From assembly GCA_937927875.1 (NCBI GenBank), contig CALEYV010000158.1:1-17245 (forward strand): a DNA stretch of 17,245 bases. Reading direction: 5' to 3'. Of this stretch, positions 1 to 6,025 are shown piece after piece; positions within the stretch are counted from its first letter, which is position 1; each line of letters begins with the position of its first letter. This stretch comes from an uncultured Actinomycetes bacterium. Its GTDB lineage: Bacteria; Actinomycetota; Acidimicrobiia; IMCC26256; PALSA-555. Below the pieces are notes generated by a model. The model was not told the origin of the DNA and made no database searches. It worked only from the letters and a program-made list of their open reading frames with translations. Both the position numbers and the translations under genes were made by a program.

Positions 1-97
1 CGGTGAGGCCCGGCCCCGCCCGGAGCGCGTGCACGACCTGCTCACCCGCCACTCCCGCGGCGTGCGCGAAGGACGGACGCGTGAGGACGAGGGATGA
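1..97 (+). CDS. C-terminal tail of a conservon sensor histidine kinase (CvnA-like), partial
   Basis: Reading frame 2 is open from the window edge to a TGA at 95-97, giving the last 31 residues of a protein whose body lies outside the window. The tail is charged, with an ERVHDLLTRHSRGVREGR stretch and no recognisable domain. The identification is by context: the stop overlaps the ATG of the next gene (ATGA), and the next three genes are the roadblock, DUF742 and GTPase members of an actinobacterial conservon, whose first member is a nitrate-sensor-like membrane histidine kinase. Nothing in these residues proves a kinase; the kinase call is inference from gene order. Confidence 0.55.
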   Translation, partial: GEARPRPERVHDLLTRHSRGVREGRTREDEG

Positions 98-522
98 CGA
101 TGATCCGCATGAGCGCCGAGGCCCGCAACCTGAACTGGCTGGTGTCCAACTTCGTCGCCGGCGTGCCGGGCGTGGCCCAGGCCGCGGTGGTGTCGTCCGA
201 CGGCCTCCTCATCGCGATGTCGGACGGGCTCGACCGGGTCGACGCCGACCGGCTGTCGGCGGTCGCGGCCGGGATCCAGAGCATCGCCCGCGGCGCCGCC
301 GCCCCGCTGCGGGGCGGCGCGGTCCACGAGACGATCATCGAGTTCGAGCACGCCATCCTCTTCGTCATGAGCGTCAGCGACACCTCGGCGCTGGCGGTGG
401 CGGCGAGCCGGCCCTGCGACGTCGGGCTCATCGGCTACGAGATGGCGGTCCTGGTCGAGCGCTGCGCCGACGCGCTCACGCCCGCGGTGGTGGCCGAGCT
501 CCAGACGGCGCTGCCGACCTAG
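94..522 (+). CDS. Roadblock/LC7 domain protein (conservon CvnB)
   Basis: The protein has 142 residues, the usual length for this family. It reads as a single roadblock/LC7 domain: an N-terminal helix (LNWLVSNFVAGVPGVAQAAV), the typical strand-turn 'VVSSDGLLIAMSDGLDR' (about 31-48), a helix with 'ADRLSAVAAGIQSIARGAA', then strands ending in 'HAILFVMSV'. In conservons this protein is thought to regulate the partner small GTPase, like MglB with MglA, at the inner face of the membrane near the sensor kinase. The ATG overlaps the stop of the upstream gene by 4 bases, and the DUF742 gene follows after 8 bases, so the four are one operon. Family identity is clear; the signal sensed is unknown. Confidence 0.9.
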   Translation: MTMIRMSAEARNLNWLVSNFVAGVPGVAQAAVVSSDGLLIAMSDGLDRVDADRLSAVAAGIQSIARGAAAPLRGGAVHETIIEFEHAILFVMSVSDTSALAVAASRPCDVGLIGYEMAVLVERCADALTPAVVAELQTALPT

Positions 523-530
523 GGGGCGAC

Positions 531-896
531 GTGGCGGTCAACGGACCGGAGCCGCGGCTCCCGCGCGTGGTCCGCCCCTACGTCCTCACCGGGGGCCGCA
601 CCCGCGCCCGCGGACCGGCGCTGGCCCTCGACGCCACCGTGTGCGCCACCGCCAGCGCGCCGACCCGGCCGCTGCCATCGGCGCCCGAGGCGTCGCGCAT
701 CGTCGAGCTGTGCATCGCCCCCATCTCTGTCGCCGAGCTGGCCGGCCGCATGACGCTTCCGGTGGGGGTGGTCCGCGTCCTCGTCGGCGACCTCGGGTCG
801 CTCGGCGCCGTGACCGTCACCCCGCCCACCCCGATCGGCGCCGCGACCGACGCCGGGCTCCTCGCGAGGCTGCTTGATGGCATCCGTGCTCTCTGA
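531..896 (+). CDS. DUF742 protein (conservon CvnC)
   Basis: The protein has 121 residues with a GTG start at 531, 8 bases after the roadblock stop. The frame is open further upstream, but that part lies antisense-like across the roadblock gene and is not protein-like. The start of the mature product, 'RVVRPYVLTGGRTRARG' (about 11-27), is the DUF742 signature. The second half, 'EASRIVELCIAPISVAELAGRMTLPVGVVRVLVGDL', resembles a small winged-helix module. The function of DUF742 is not established; it always travels with the conservon kinase, roadblock protein and GTPase. Its 3' end overlaps the GTPase start by about 20 bases, which suggests translational coupling. Confidence 0.85.
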   Translation: MAVNGPEPRLPRVVRPYVLTGGRTRARGPALALDATVCATASAPTRPLPSAPEASRIVELCIAPISVAELAGRMTLPVGVVRVLVGDLGSLGAVTVTPPTPIGAATDAGLLARLLDGIRAL

Positions 897-1476
897 CCGC
901 CTGGTCGGCTCGGTGGCCGCGGCGCCGGTGGCGATGAAGATCGTCGTCGCGGGGGGCTTCGCGGTCGGCAAGACCACCTTGGTCGGGGCCATCTCCGAGA
1001 TCGAGCCGCTGCGCACCGAGGCCGAGATGACGGTGGAGAGCCTTGGGGTCGACCACCCGGGCCCGGTGTCCGGCGCCAAGACCGGCACCACGGTGGCGAT
1101 GGACTTCGGCCGCATCACGATCGACGACGAGATGGTCCTGTACCTGTTCGGCACGCCGGGCCAGGACCGGTTCTGGTTCCTGTGGGACGAGCTGGTGCGG
1201 GGCGCGGTCGGCGCGGTCGTGCTCGTCGACACCCGCCGGCTCCAGGAGTGCTTCGCGGCCGTCGACTACTTCGAGCACCTCGGGCTGCCGTTCGTGGTCG
1301 CGGTCAACCTCTTCGACGGCGTCGCCACCCATCACCCGCGCGAGGTGCGGGACGCACTGTCGGTGCCGGCCAACGTGCCGGTCGTGCTGTGCGACGCCCG
1401 GCGCCGCACCCACGTCCAGGAGACCCTGGTGCTGCTCGTCGAGGCCGCCCTGCGGCGGGTGTCCGGGGCGGCCTGA
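877..1476 (+). CDS. Small Ras/MglA-like GTPase (conservon CvnD)
   Basis: The protein has 199 residues counted from ATG 877; a TTG directly before it at 874 is the alternative start. Visible GTPase motifs are the P-loop GGFAVGKTT (about residues 26-34), the G3 motif 'LFGTPGQDRFWFLWDEL', and a G4 candidate 'VAVNLFDG', where NLFD replaces the usual NKxD. 'VLVDTRRLQECFAAVDYFE' is typical of the conservon GTPase family. It should bind and hydrolyse GTP as the output switch of the kinase/roadblock system. It overlaps the end of the DUF742 gene and is the last gene of the operon: about 150 bases of GC-rich, hairpin-forming sequence follow before the convergent gene's stop. Confidence 0.88.
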   Translation: MASVLSDRLVGSVAAAPVAMKIVVAGGFAVGKTTLVGAISEIEPLRTEAEMTVESLGVDHPGPVSGAKTGTTVAMDFGRITIDDEMVLYLFGTPGQDRFWFLWDELVRGAVGAVVLVDTRRLQECFAAVDYFEHLGLPFVVAVNLFDGVATHHPREVRDALSVPANVPVVLCDARRRTHVQETLVLLVEAALRRVSGAA

Positions 1477-1500
1477 GCCTCACGCCGGTCGGCGCCTCGG

Positions 1501-1621
1501 CGGCGGCTCCCCGCCGGGCTCTCCCCCTTCGAGCACGGCGGGGCCGCCAGCCGTCGGCGCGGTTCCGGCACCGTTGCCAGCCCGCGTGACTCACCGGATC
1601 AGACCCCGGGCCCCGGCCCGG
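1501..1621. terminator. Possible bidirectional terminator region between convergent genes
   Basis: The gap between the GTPase stop and the convergent zinc-ribbon gene holds several GC-rich inverted repeats. CCCCGCCG (1509-1516) pairs with CGGCGGGG (1536-1543). CGGCGG (1501-1506) pairs with CCGCCG (1511-1516). A CCGGG/CCCGG hairpin lies at 1606-1621 next to the minus-strand stop. None has a T-run, as is common in actinobacteria. In sequence this GC-rich such repeats arise easily by chance, so confidence is low. Confidence 0.3.
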
Positions 1622-1623
1622 CG

Positions 1624-2073
1624 TTACCCCGGCTCGCGCGGGGGCGCCTCGTCGGCGAGCTCGGCGTCGAGCCGGGACCGGAGCTCCTCGAGGAGCTCGG
1701 CCACCGCCGCCAGGTGCTCCTCGATCCGGGTGACGTACGCGTAGGGGGACGTGTCGGGCACCTCGTCGTCGACGTCGATCTCGTGCACGACCGCGCGCCC
1801 GAAATCGGCGTCCCGGGCCGGGACCGAGAGCGTCCCCGGCCCGCCGTCGTCCGACCATGCCGCGAGCACGTCGATCCCGGCCGTCTCGAGGCGGGCCCGC
1901 AGGATCTGGGCAGTGAGACGCGGCCAGGCCCCGAGCTCCACCAGCGCGTCACCGTCACCGGCGACGGCCCGCTCCGCGCTCGGGACCAGCGCGACGCGAC
2001 AGTGCGGGCACGTGCCCGCGTGCTCCGAGCGCTCGCCGCACGACGGACACCACCAGCCGGGGGTTGCTGCCAC
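1624..2073 (-). CDS. Zinc-ribbon protein with a DUF2007-like domain
   Basis: The protein has 149 residues with a GTG start at 2073. Start choice rests on the zinc ribbon beginning right after it; the frame stays open upstream, but there it crosses the rimO coding sequence and reads as shadow. Residues 9-25 form a zinc ribbon, CPSC(x9)CPHC. Residues about 52-100, 'LTAQILRARLETAGIDVL...TLSVPARDADFGRAVVHEI', resemble the DUF2007 'putative signal transducing protein' fold. The C-terminal 30 residues (about 113-142) are a charged amphipathic helix, possibly a coiled coil. No TM segment or catalytic motif is visible. It is divergent from rimO with 37 bases between starts. Function unknown. Confidence 0.72.
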   Translation of the reverse strand: MAATPGWWCPSCGERSEHAGTCPHCRVALVPSAERAVAGDGDALVELGAWPRLTAQILRARLETAGIDVLAAWSDDGGPGTLSVPARDADFGRAVVHEIDVDDEVPDTSPYAYVTRIEEHLAAVAELLEELRSRLDAELADEAPPREPG

Positions 2074-2096
2074 CGGGGCGCAGTGTCGCGCACCAG

Positions 2097-2102
2097 TACC
2101 AT
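2097..2102 (+). promoter_or_regulatory. Candidate -10 element for rimO (leaderless)
   Basis: TACCAT fits the actinobacterial TAnnnT -10 pattern and ends 8 bases before the GTG at 2111, so transcription would begin at or beside the start codon. No convincing -35 hexamer is seen 17-18 bases upstream. This spacing helps to fix GTG 2111 as the rimO start. Confidence 0.45.
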
Positions 2103-2110
2103 GGGCGGTC

Positions 2111-3427
2111 GTGGCCGACCGTTTCTGGGTGGAGACCCTCGGCTGCCCGAAGAACGCCGTCGATTCCGACAAGGTGCGGGCGTCGCTGCTCGACGACGGC
2201 CTCGTGCCCGCCTCGGGGCCGGACGAGGCGGAGCTCGTGGTCGTGAACACGTGCGCGTTCGTGGAGGCGGCGAGGCGGGAATCGATCGACACCGTCCTCG
2301 CCCTCGCCGACGCCCGGCGCCCCGGGGCCCGCCTCGTCGTCACCGGCTGCCTCGCCGAGCGGTCGGGTCCCGAGCTGGCGGCCGCGCTCCCCGAGGTCGA
2401 CGCGGTGGTCGGCTTCGCCGACGAGCCGAACCTCGCCGCGGTGGCGGTCGACGCGCCCCGCCGGCCGCCCCGCGGGGTCCGGGACCTGCTCGAGCTGCCC
2501 CGCGCCGCGCCGACCGCGCCGTGGGCGTACGTGAAGGTGGCGGAGGGCTGCGACCGGACCTGCCGGTTCTGCGCCATCCCGTCGTTCCGGGGCAAGCAGC
2601 GGTCCCGCCACCCGGACTCGGTCGTCGCCGAGTGCCGGGGCCTGGTCGAGGCCGGCGTCGCCGAGCTCGTCCTCGTTGCCCAGGACGTCGCCTGGTACGG
2701 GCGCGACGTCGGCGAGCCGGGGTCGCTCGCGCCGCTGCTCCGCCGCCTGGACCGGGAGCTGGCGCCGCTCGGGCTGCGCCGGCTCCGCCTCCTCTACCTC
2801 TACCCGAGCGAGGTGCGGGGCGAGCTCCTCGCCACCATGCTCGACACGCCGACCGCGGTCCCGTACTTCGACCTGTCGCTGCAGCACGCCGACCGGGCGC
2901 TGCTCGCCCGCATGGCGCGGTGGGGGAGCGGGGAGCGCTTCGGCGCCCTCGTCGAGGGCATCCGCGAGCGCGAGCCCGCGGCCGCGTTCCGGTCCTCGTT
3001 CATCGTCGGGTTCCCGGGCGAGACCGAGACCGCTCACGAGGCGCTGCTGTCGTTCCTCGCCGAGGCCCGGCTCGACTGGGCCGGGTTCTTCCCGTTCTCG
3101 CGCGAGGACGGCACGCCGGCCGCGTCGATGGACGGCACCGTGCCCGACGAGGTGGTGCGGGAGCGGCTGGCCGAGTGCGACGAGGTGCAGGTGCCGATCA
3201 CCGCCGCCCACCGCCACGAGCTGGTCGGCGTCGACCTCGAGGTGCTGGTCGACGACGTCGACGCCGCCGGCGTGGTCGTGGGGCGCACGCACCGGGAGGC
3301 GCCCGAGATCGACGGTCTGGTGCGGCTGCGTGACGCGTGGGCGCGGCCGGGCGCGCTGGTGCGGGCCCGGGTCACCGACGCGCTCGGCACCGACCTGCTC
3401 GCCGAGCCGGTCGAGGTGGCGGCGTGA
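2111..3427 (+). CDS. rimO: Ribosomal protein S12 methylthiotransferase RimO
   Basis: The protein has 438 residues. RimO is a radical SAM enzyme with two 4Fe-4S clusters that adds a methylthio group to a conserved aspartate of ribosomal protein S12. The N-terminal MTTase domain opens with 'WVETLGCPKNAVDSDK', the form typical of RimO rather than MiaB, and has cluster cysteines C12, C48 ('VVNTC') and C80 ('VVTGC'). The radical SAM motif CDRTCRFC gives C147, C151 and C154. Later radical SAM landmarks are 'LVLVAQDVAWYGRD', 'LYLYPSE' and 'SSFIVGFPGET'. The last ~65 residues look like a TRAM domain. GTG 2111 is the start; it is the first gene of an overlapping operon, and its stop overlaps pgsA by 4 bases (GTGA). 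Confidence 0.95.
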   Translation: MADRFWVETLGCPKNAVDSDKVRASLLDDGLVPASGPDEAELVVVNTCAFVEAARRESIDTVLALADARRPGARLVVTGCLAERSGPELAAALPEVDAVVGFADEPNLAAVAVDAPRRPPRGVRDLLELPRAAPTAPWAYVKVAEGCDRTCRFCAIPSFRGKQRSRHPDSVVAECRGLVEAGVAELVLVAQDVAWYGRDVGEPGSLAPLLRRLDRELAPLGLRRLRLLYLYPSEVRGELLATMLDTPTAVPYFDLSLQHADRALLARMARWGSGERFGALVEGIREREPAAAFRSSFIVGFPGETETAHEALLSFLAEARLDWAGFFPFSREDGTPAASMDGTVPDEVVRERLAECDEVQVPITAAHRHELVGVDLEVLVDDVDAAGVVVGRTHREAPEIDGLVRLRDAWARPGALVRARVTDALGTDLLAEPVEVAA

Positions 3428-4092
3428 GCCGGCCGCCGACCCCGGCCGAGCGGGCCCGCCGCTTCAGCGAGTCGGCGATCAAGACCCCGGCCAACGCGGT
3501 CACGTTCATGCGGCTGCTGTTCGCGATCCCGGTGCTGATCTGGATCCTCGACCAGCGCCATCCGGGCCGCGGCAGCTGGGGCGCGTTCGCGAGCTGGCTC
3601 GTGCTCTGGGCGACCGACGGCCTCGACGGCTGGCTGGCCCGCCGCGACGGCACCACCCGGTCGGGTGCGTTCCTCGACCCGCTCGCCGACAAGATCCTCG
3701 TCTGCGGCGGGCTGCTCGCCCTCGCGACGCGCGGGCTGCTGGCCTGGCTGCCGGTCCTCGTCATCGTGGGGCGGGAGGTCGCGGTCTCGGCGTGGCGGTC
3801 ACTCGCGGCCCGGCGGGGGGTCTCGGTGCCGGCCCGGCGGCTCGGGAAGTGGAAGGCCAACGCCCAGTTCTTCGTCGTCGCCCTGGTGCTGTTCCCGCCC
3901 GCCCGCTACCAGCACGACCTCTGGAGCGGCGTGCTGGGGCTCGTCGTCGCCCTCTCGGTGCTCTCGGCCCTCGACCTCTGGCTCGCGGCCCGGCAGGCCC
4001 CGCCGGGGCCGCCACCGGACCCGGTGCCGGCAACCGGCCCCGCGCTCGGACGTCCCGAGGTGCGGGGAGCGAGCGGGGCCCGTGAGGTGTGA
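3424..4092 (+). CDS. pgsA: CDP-diacylglycerol--glycerol-3-phosphate 3-phosphatidyltransferase
   Basis: The protein has 222 residues. This integral membrane enzyme transfers phosphatidyl from CDP-diacylglycerol to glycerol-3-phosphate, the committed step to phosphatidylglycerol. The CDP-alcohol phosphatidyltransferase motif is complete: DGLDGWLAR (65-73), then G81, D85 and D89, giving the four metal-binding aspartates D65, D68, D85 and D89. Several hydrophobic segments (about 27-43, 55-65, 90-125, 143-155, 165-185) fit the family's six-helix fold. A Pro/Gly-rich tail of ~35 residues at the end is probably disordered. GTG 3424 overlaps the rimO stop. pgsA beside cinA and recA matches mycobacterial pgsA3 synteny. 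Other CDP-alcohol transferases are possible, but the family motif plus context favours PgsA. Confidence 0.9.
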   Translation: MSRPPTPAERARRFSESAIKTPANAVTFMRLLFAIPVLIWILDQRHPGRGSWGAFASWLVLWATDGLDGWLARRDGTTRSGAFLDPLADKILVCGGLLALATRGLLAWLPVLVIVGREVAVSAWRSLAARRGVSVPARRLGKWKANAQFFVVALVLFPPARYQHDLWSGVLGLVVALSVLSALDLWLAARQAPPGPPPDPVPATGPALGRPEVRGASGAREV

Positions 4093-5326
4093 CGTCCTGG
4101 CGATCGGCACCGAGCTGCTCCTGGGCCAGATCGTCGACACCAACAGCGCCTGGATCGGGGAGCAGCTGGCGGCGGCCGGGATCGACACCTTCGAGCACCG
4201 CAAGGTCGGGGACAACCTCGGGCGCATGGTCACCGCGCTGCGCGAGCTCCTCGAGCACGCCGACGCGGTCATCGTGTGCGGCGGCCTCGGGCCGACGCCC
4301 GACGACGTCACCCGGGAGGCCATCGCCGACGTGATGGGGGCGCGCCTCGAGCGCCGCCCCGAGCTCGTGGACCACATCGCGGGGATGTTCGGCGCCCGGG
4401 GGCGAGACATGCCGGCCAACAACCTGCGCCAGGCCGACGTGCCGGTCGGTGGCGACGTCATCCCGAACCCGATCGGCACCGCGCCGGGGCTGCGGTCCGA
4501 GGTCGCGGTGGACGGTGCCAAGCGGGTCGTCTACGCGGTGCCGGGCGTGCCATACGAGATGCAGCAGATGGTCACCGACTTCGTGCTGCCCGACCTGCTC
4601 GAGCGGTCGGGCGAGCGGGCGGTGATCGTGTCCCGCTCGTTGAAGACGTGGGGGACCTCGGAGTCGGGGCTGGCCGAGATGATCGCCGACCGGGTCGATG
4701 CCCAGACCAACCCGACCATCGCGTTCCTGGCCCGCGGCATCGAGGGCCTCTACGTGCGGATGACCGCGAAGGCCTCGACCGAGGCCGAGGCCCGGGAGCT
4801 CATCGAGCGCGAGGAGCACGCGCTGCGAACGGTCCTCGGCGACCTGGTGTTCGCCGTCGACGACGAGACGATGGAGCACGCGGTGTTGAGCCGGCTACGG
4901 GCGCGGGGCTGGACCCTCGGCGTCGCCGAGTCGCTCACCGGCGGGCTGGTGGGGGCGCGCATCGCCGACGTGCCCGGCGCCAGCGAGACGTTCCGGGGCA
5001 GCGTCGCCTCGTACGCGACCGACGTGAAGCGCGACGTGCTCGGCGTCACCGCCGAGCACGTGGTGAGCCGGGAGTGCGCCGAGCAGATGGCCGTCGGCGC
5101 GCAACGGGTCCTCGGCGCCGACGTCGGCATCTCGGCCACCGGCGTGGCCGGACCGACGCCCCAGGACGGCCAGCCGGTGGGGACGGTCTGGTTCGGGCTC
5201 TCGGTGCCCGGCACGCCGCCGGAGGCCATGGAGACCCGACTGCCCGGCGACCGCTTCCGCGTCCGCCAGTTCGCCACCATCAGCCTGCTGAACCTCCTGC
5301 GCCTCCGGCTCGACGCCTTGCCGTGA
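4082..5326 (+). CDS. cinA: CinA family protein (NMN deamidase / competence-damage protein)
   Basis: The protein has 414 residues, standard for full-length CinA. The N-terminal COG1058 domain, a MoaB/MogA-like fold, starts immediately with 'CDVLAIGTELLLGQIVDTNS' and has 'VCGGLGPTPDDVTREAI'. The C-terminal domain (about 270-412) is PncC-like and contains 'GVAESLTGGLVGARI' and 'GISATGVAGP', the nicotinamide-nucleotide deamidase signature. Family role: removal of amide or pyrophosphate from pyridine-nucleotide breakdown products such as NMN released by bacterial DNA ligase. GTG 4082 puts the conserved IGTELL block at the N-terminus as in homologues and overlaps pgsA by 11 bases. Its stop overlaps the next gene (GTGA). 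cinA upstream of recA is common in bacteria. Confidence 0.93.
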   Translation: MRCDVLAIGTELLLGQIVDTNSAWIGEQLAAAGIDTFEHRKVGDNLGRMVTALRELLEHADAVIVCGGLGPTPDDVTREAIADVMGARLERRPELVDHIAGMFGARGRDMPANNLRQADVPVGGDVIPNPIGTAPGLRSEVAVDGAKRVVYAVPGVPYEMQQMVTDFVLPDLLERSGERAVIVSRSLKTWGTSESGLAEMIADRVDAQTNPTIAFLARGIEGLYVRMTAKASTEAEARELIEREEHALRTVLGDLVFAVDDETMEHAVLSRLRARGWTLGVAESLTGGLVGARIADVPGASETFRGSVASYATDVKRDVLGVTAEHVVSRECAEQMAVGAQRVLGADVGISATGVAGPTPQDGQPVGTVWFGLSVPGTPPEAMETRLPGDRFRVRQFATISLLNLLRLRLDALP

Positions 5327-5880
5327 CGCGCCTGGCGCGCGCGTTCCTCGCGGTCGTGCCGTCGGCGGCCGTGCTTGACGACGTGGCGCGACGACTCGAG
5401 CCGCTCCGGCAGGCCGAGCCGAGCCTGCGGTGGCTCCCCCGTCAGCAGTGGCACCTCACCGTGCAGTTCCTCGGCCCGGTCGACGACGCCGAGGAGCTGT
5501 CCGACGCCGTCGGCCGCGCGATCGCTGGCGTCGCGCCGTTCTCCGTGCAGCTGACCGGCGGCGGCGCGTTCCCGTCGCCGCGGCGCGCGGCCGTGCTCTG
5601 GGTCGGGGTCCGCGAGCCCGAGCCGCTCGTCACGCTCGCCGACGCGGTGACGAGCGCCACTGCCGAGCTCGGCCACCGGGCCGAGGAGCGCGCCTACCAC
5701 CCGCACCTCACCGTCGCTCGGGCCGGCCGGCCCCGTTCCGTCACCGGGCTGGTCGAGCAGCTCGCCGGCGTCGGCCCGGGCCCGGCGTGGACCGTCGCCG
5801 ACGTCGCCCTGGTGGCGAGCGACACGCGCCCCGAGGGGGCTGTCCACGCCGAGTGGGGCCGCCGCCTGCTCGGTGCTTGA
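5323..5880 (+). CDS. thpR: RNA 2',3'-cyclic phosphodiesterase / 2'-5' RNA ligase family
   Basis: The protein has 185 residues, typical for this 2H phosphoesterase family. Both catalytic HxT motifs are present, 'WHLTVQFLG' (H44, T46) and 'HPHLTVAR' (H128, T130), spaced as expected for the two-lobed fold. The N-terminus 'RAFLAVVPS' matches the usual R-x-F-x-A opening strand. In vitro, members hydrolyse 2',3'-cyclic phosphates and can join RNA through 2'-5' bonds; the cell role is unclear. GTG 5323 overlaps the cinA stop by 4 bases. The stop (5878-5880) lies inside the proposed -35 hexamer of recA. In mycobacteria a clgR gene lies between pgsA and recA; here there is none. Confidence 0.88.
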   Translation: MTRLARAFLAVVPSAAVLDDVARRLEPLRQAEPSLRWLPRQQWHLTVQFLGPVDDAEELSDAVGRAIAGVAPFSVQLTGGGAFPSPRRAAVLWVGVREPEPLVTLADAVTSATAELGHRAEERAYHPHLTVARAGRPRSVTGLVEQLAGVGPGPAWTVADVALVASDTRPEGAVHAEWGRRLLGA

Positions 5881-5905
5881 ACCCGAACGCCTGTTCGCCT
5901 ACGCT
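5877..5905 (+). promoter_or_regulatory. recA promoter (-35 TTGAAC, 17 bp, -10 TACGCT)
   Basis: TTGAAC at 5877-5882 and TACGCT at 5900-5905 are separated by exactly 17 bases, and the spacer holds a perfect LexA box. The -35 hexamer overlaps the thpR stop codon. Predicted transcription start is around 5911-5913, giving a leader of roughly 115 bases. A second weaker pair, TTACAC (5912-5917) and TAGGCT (5935-5940), also has 17-base spacing. The layout is seen in the sequence; activity is inferred. Confidence 0.65.
5884..5897. promoter_or_regulatory. LexA (SOS) box in the recA promoter
   Basis: CGAACGCCTGTTCG is a perfect match to the mycobacterial/actinobacterial SOS box CGAAC-N4-GTTCG. It lies between the -35 and -10 hexamers, so bound LexA would block RNA polymerase. 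The same sequence type recurs upstream of lexA in this window. Confidence 0.88.
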
Positions 5906-5910
5906 GGCGA

Positions 5911-5926
5911 ATTACACGCCTGTAAT
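5911..5926. promoter_or_regulatory. Inverted repeat at the recA start region
   Basis: ATTACA-CGCC-TGTAAT is a perfect 6-bp inverted repeat with a 4-base centre, AT-rich in an otherwise GC-rich region. It sits 13 bases after the LexA box, at the predicted transcription start. It does not match the LexA consensus, so it may be an operator for another regulator. No regulator is recognised. Confidence 0.45.
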
Positions 5927-6012
5927 CACAGGGTTAGGCTCCGCGGCGTGGGCGGGTCACACCCCAGGCGTACAAGGTCCGAGCACCGACCGAACGGCAG
6001 AGCCGGAGACGC

Positions 6013-6020
6013 AGGAGGAG
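6013..6020 (+). promoter_or_regulatory. recA ribosome binding site
   Basis: AGGAGGAG lies 5 bases before GTG 6026. It is one of the clearest Shine-Dalgarno sites in the window and decides the start: the longer open frame beginning near 5873 would include the promoter and LexA box. Confidence 0.88.
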
Positions 6021-6025
6021 CAAAC

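Noticed and set aside
3..530. Long open frame running into the DUF742 gene from the window start
   Set aside because: It overlaps the roadblock gene in another frame and reads as low-complexity Arg/Gly/Ala shadow; only the part from GTG 531 is protein-like.
3761..4879. 372-codon minus-strand open frame opposite pgsA/cinA
   Set aside because: It is rich in His/Arg/Gly/Pro shadow composition, opposite two well-recognised genes.
5873..6025. Upstream extension of the recA frame
   Set aside because: It would include the promoter, LexA box and Shine-Dalgarno site; the RecA family N-terminus begins at GTG 6026.
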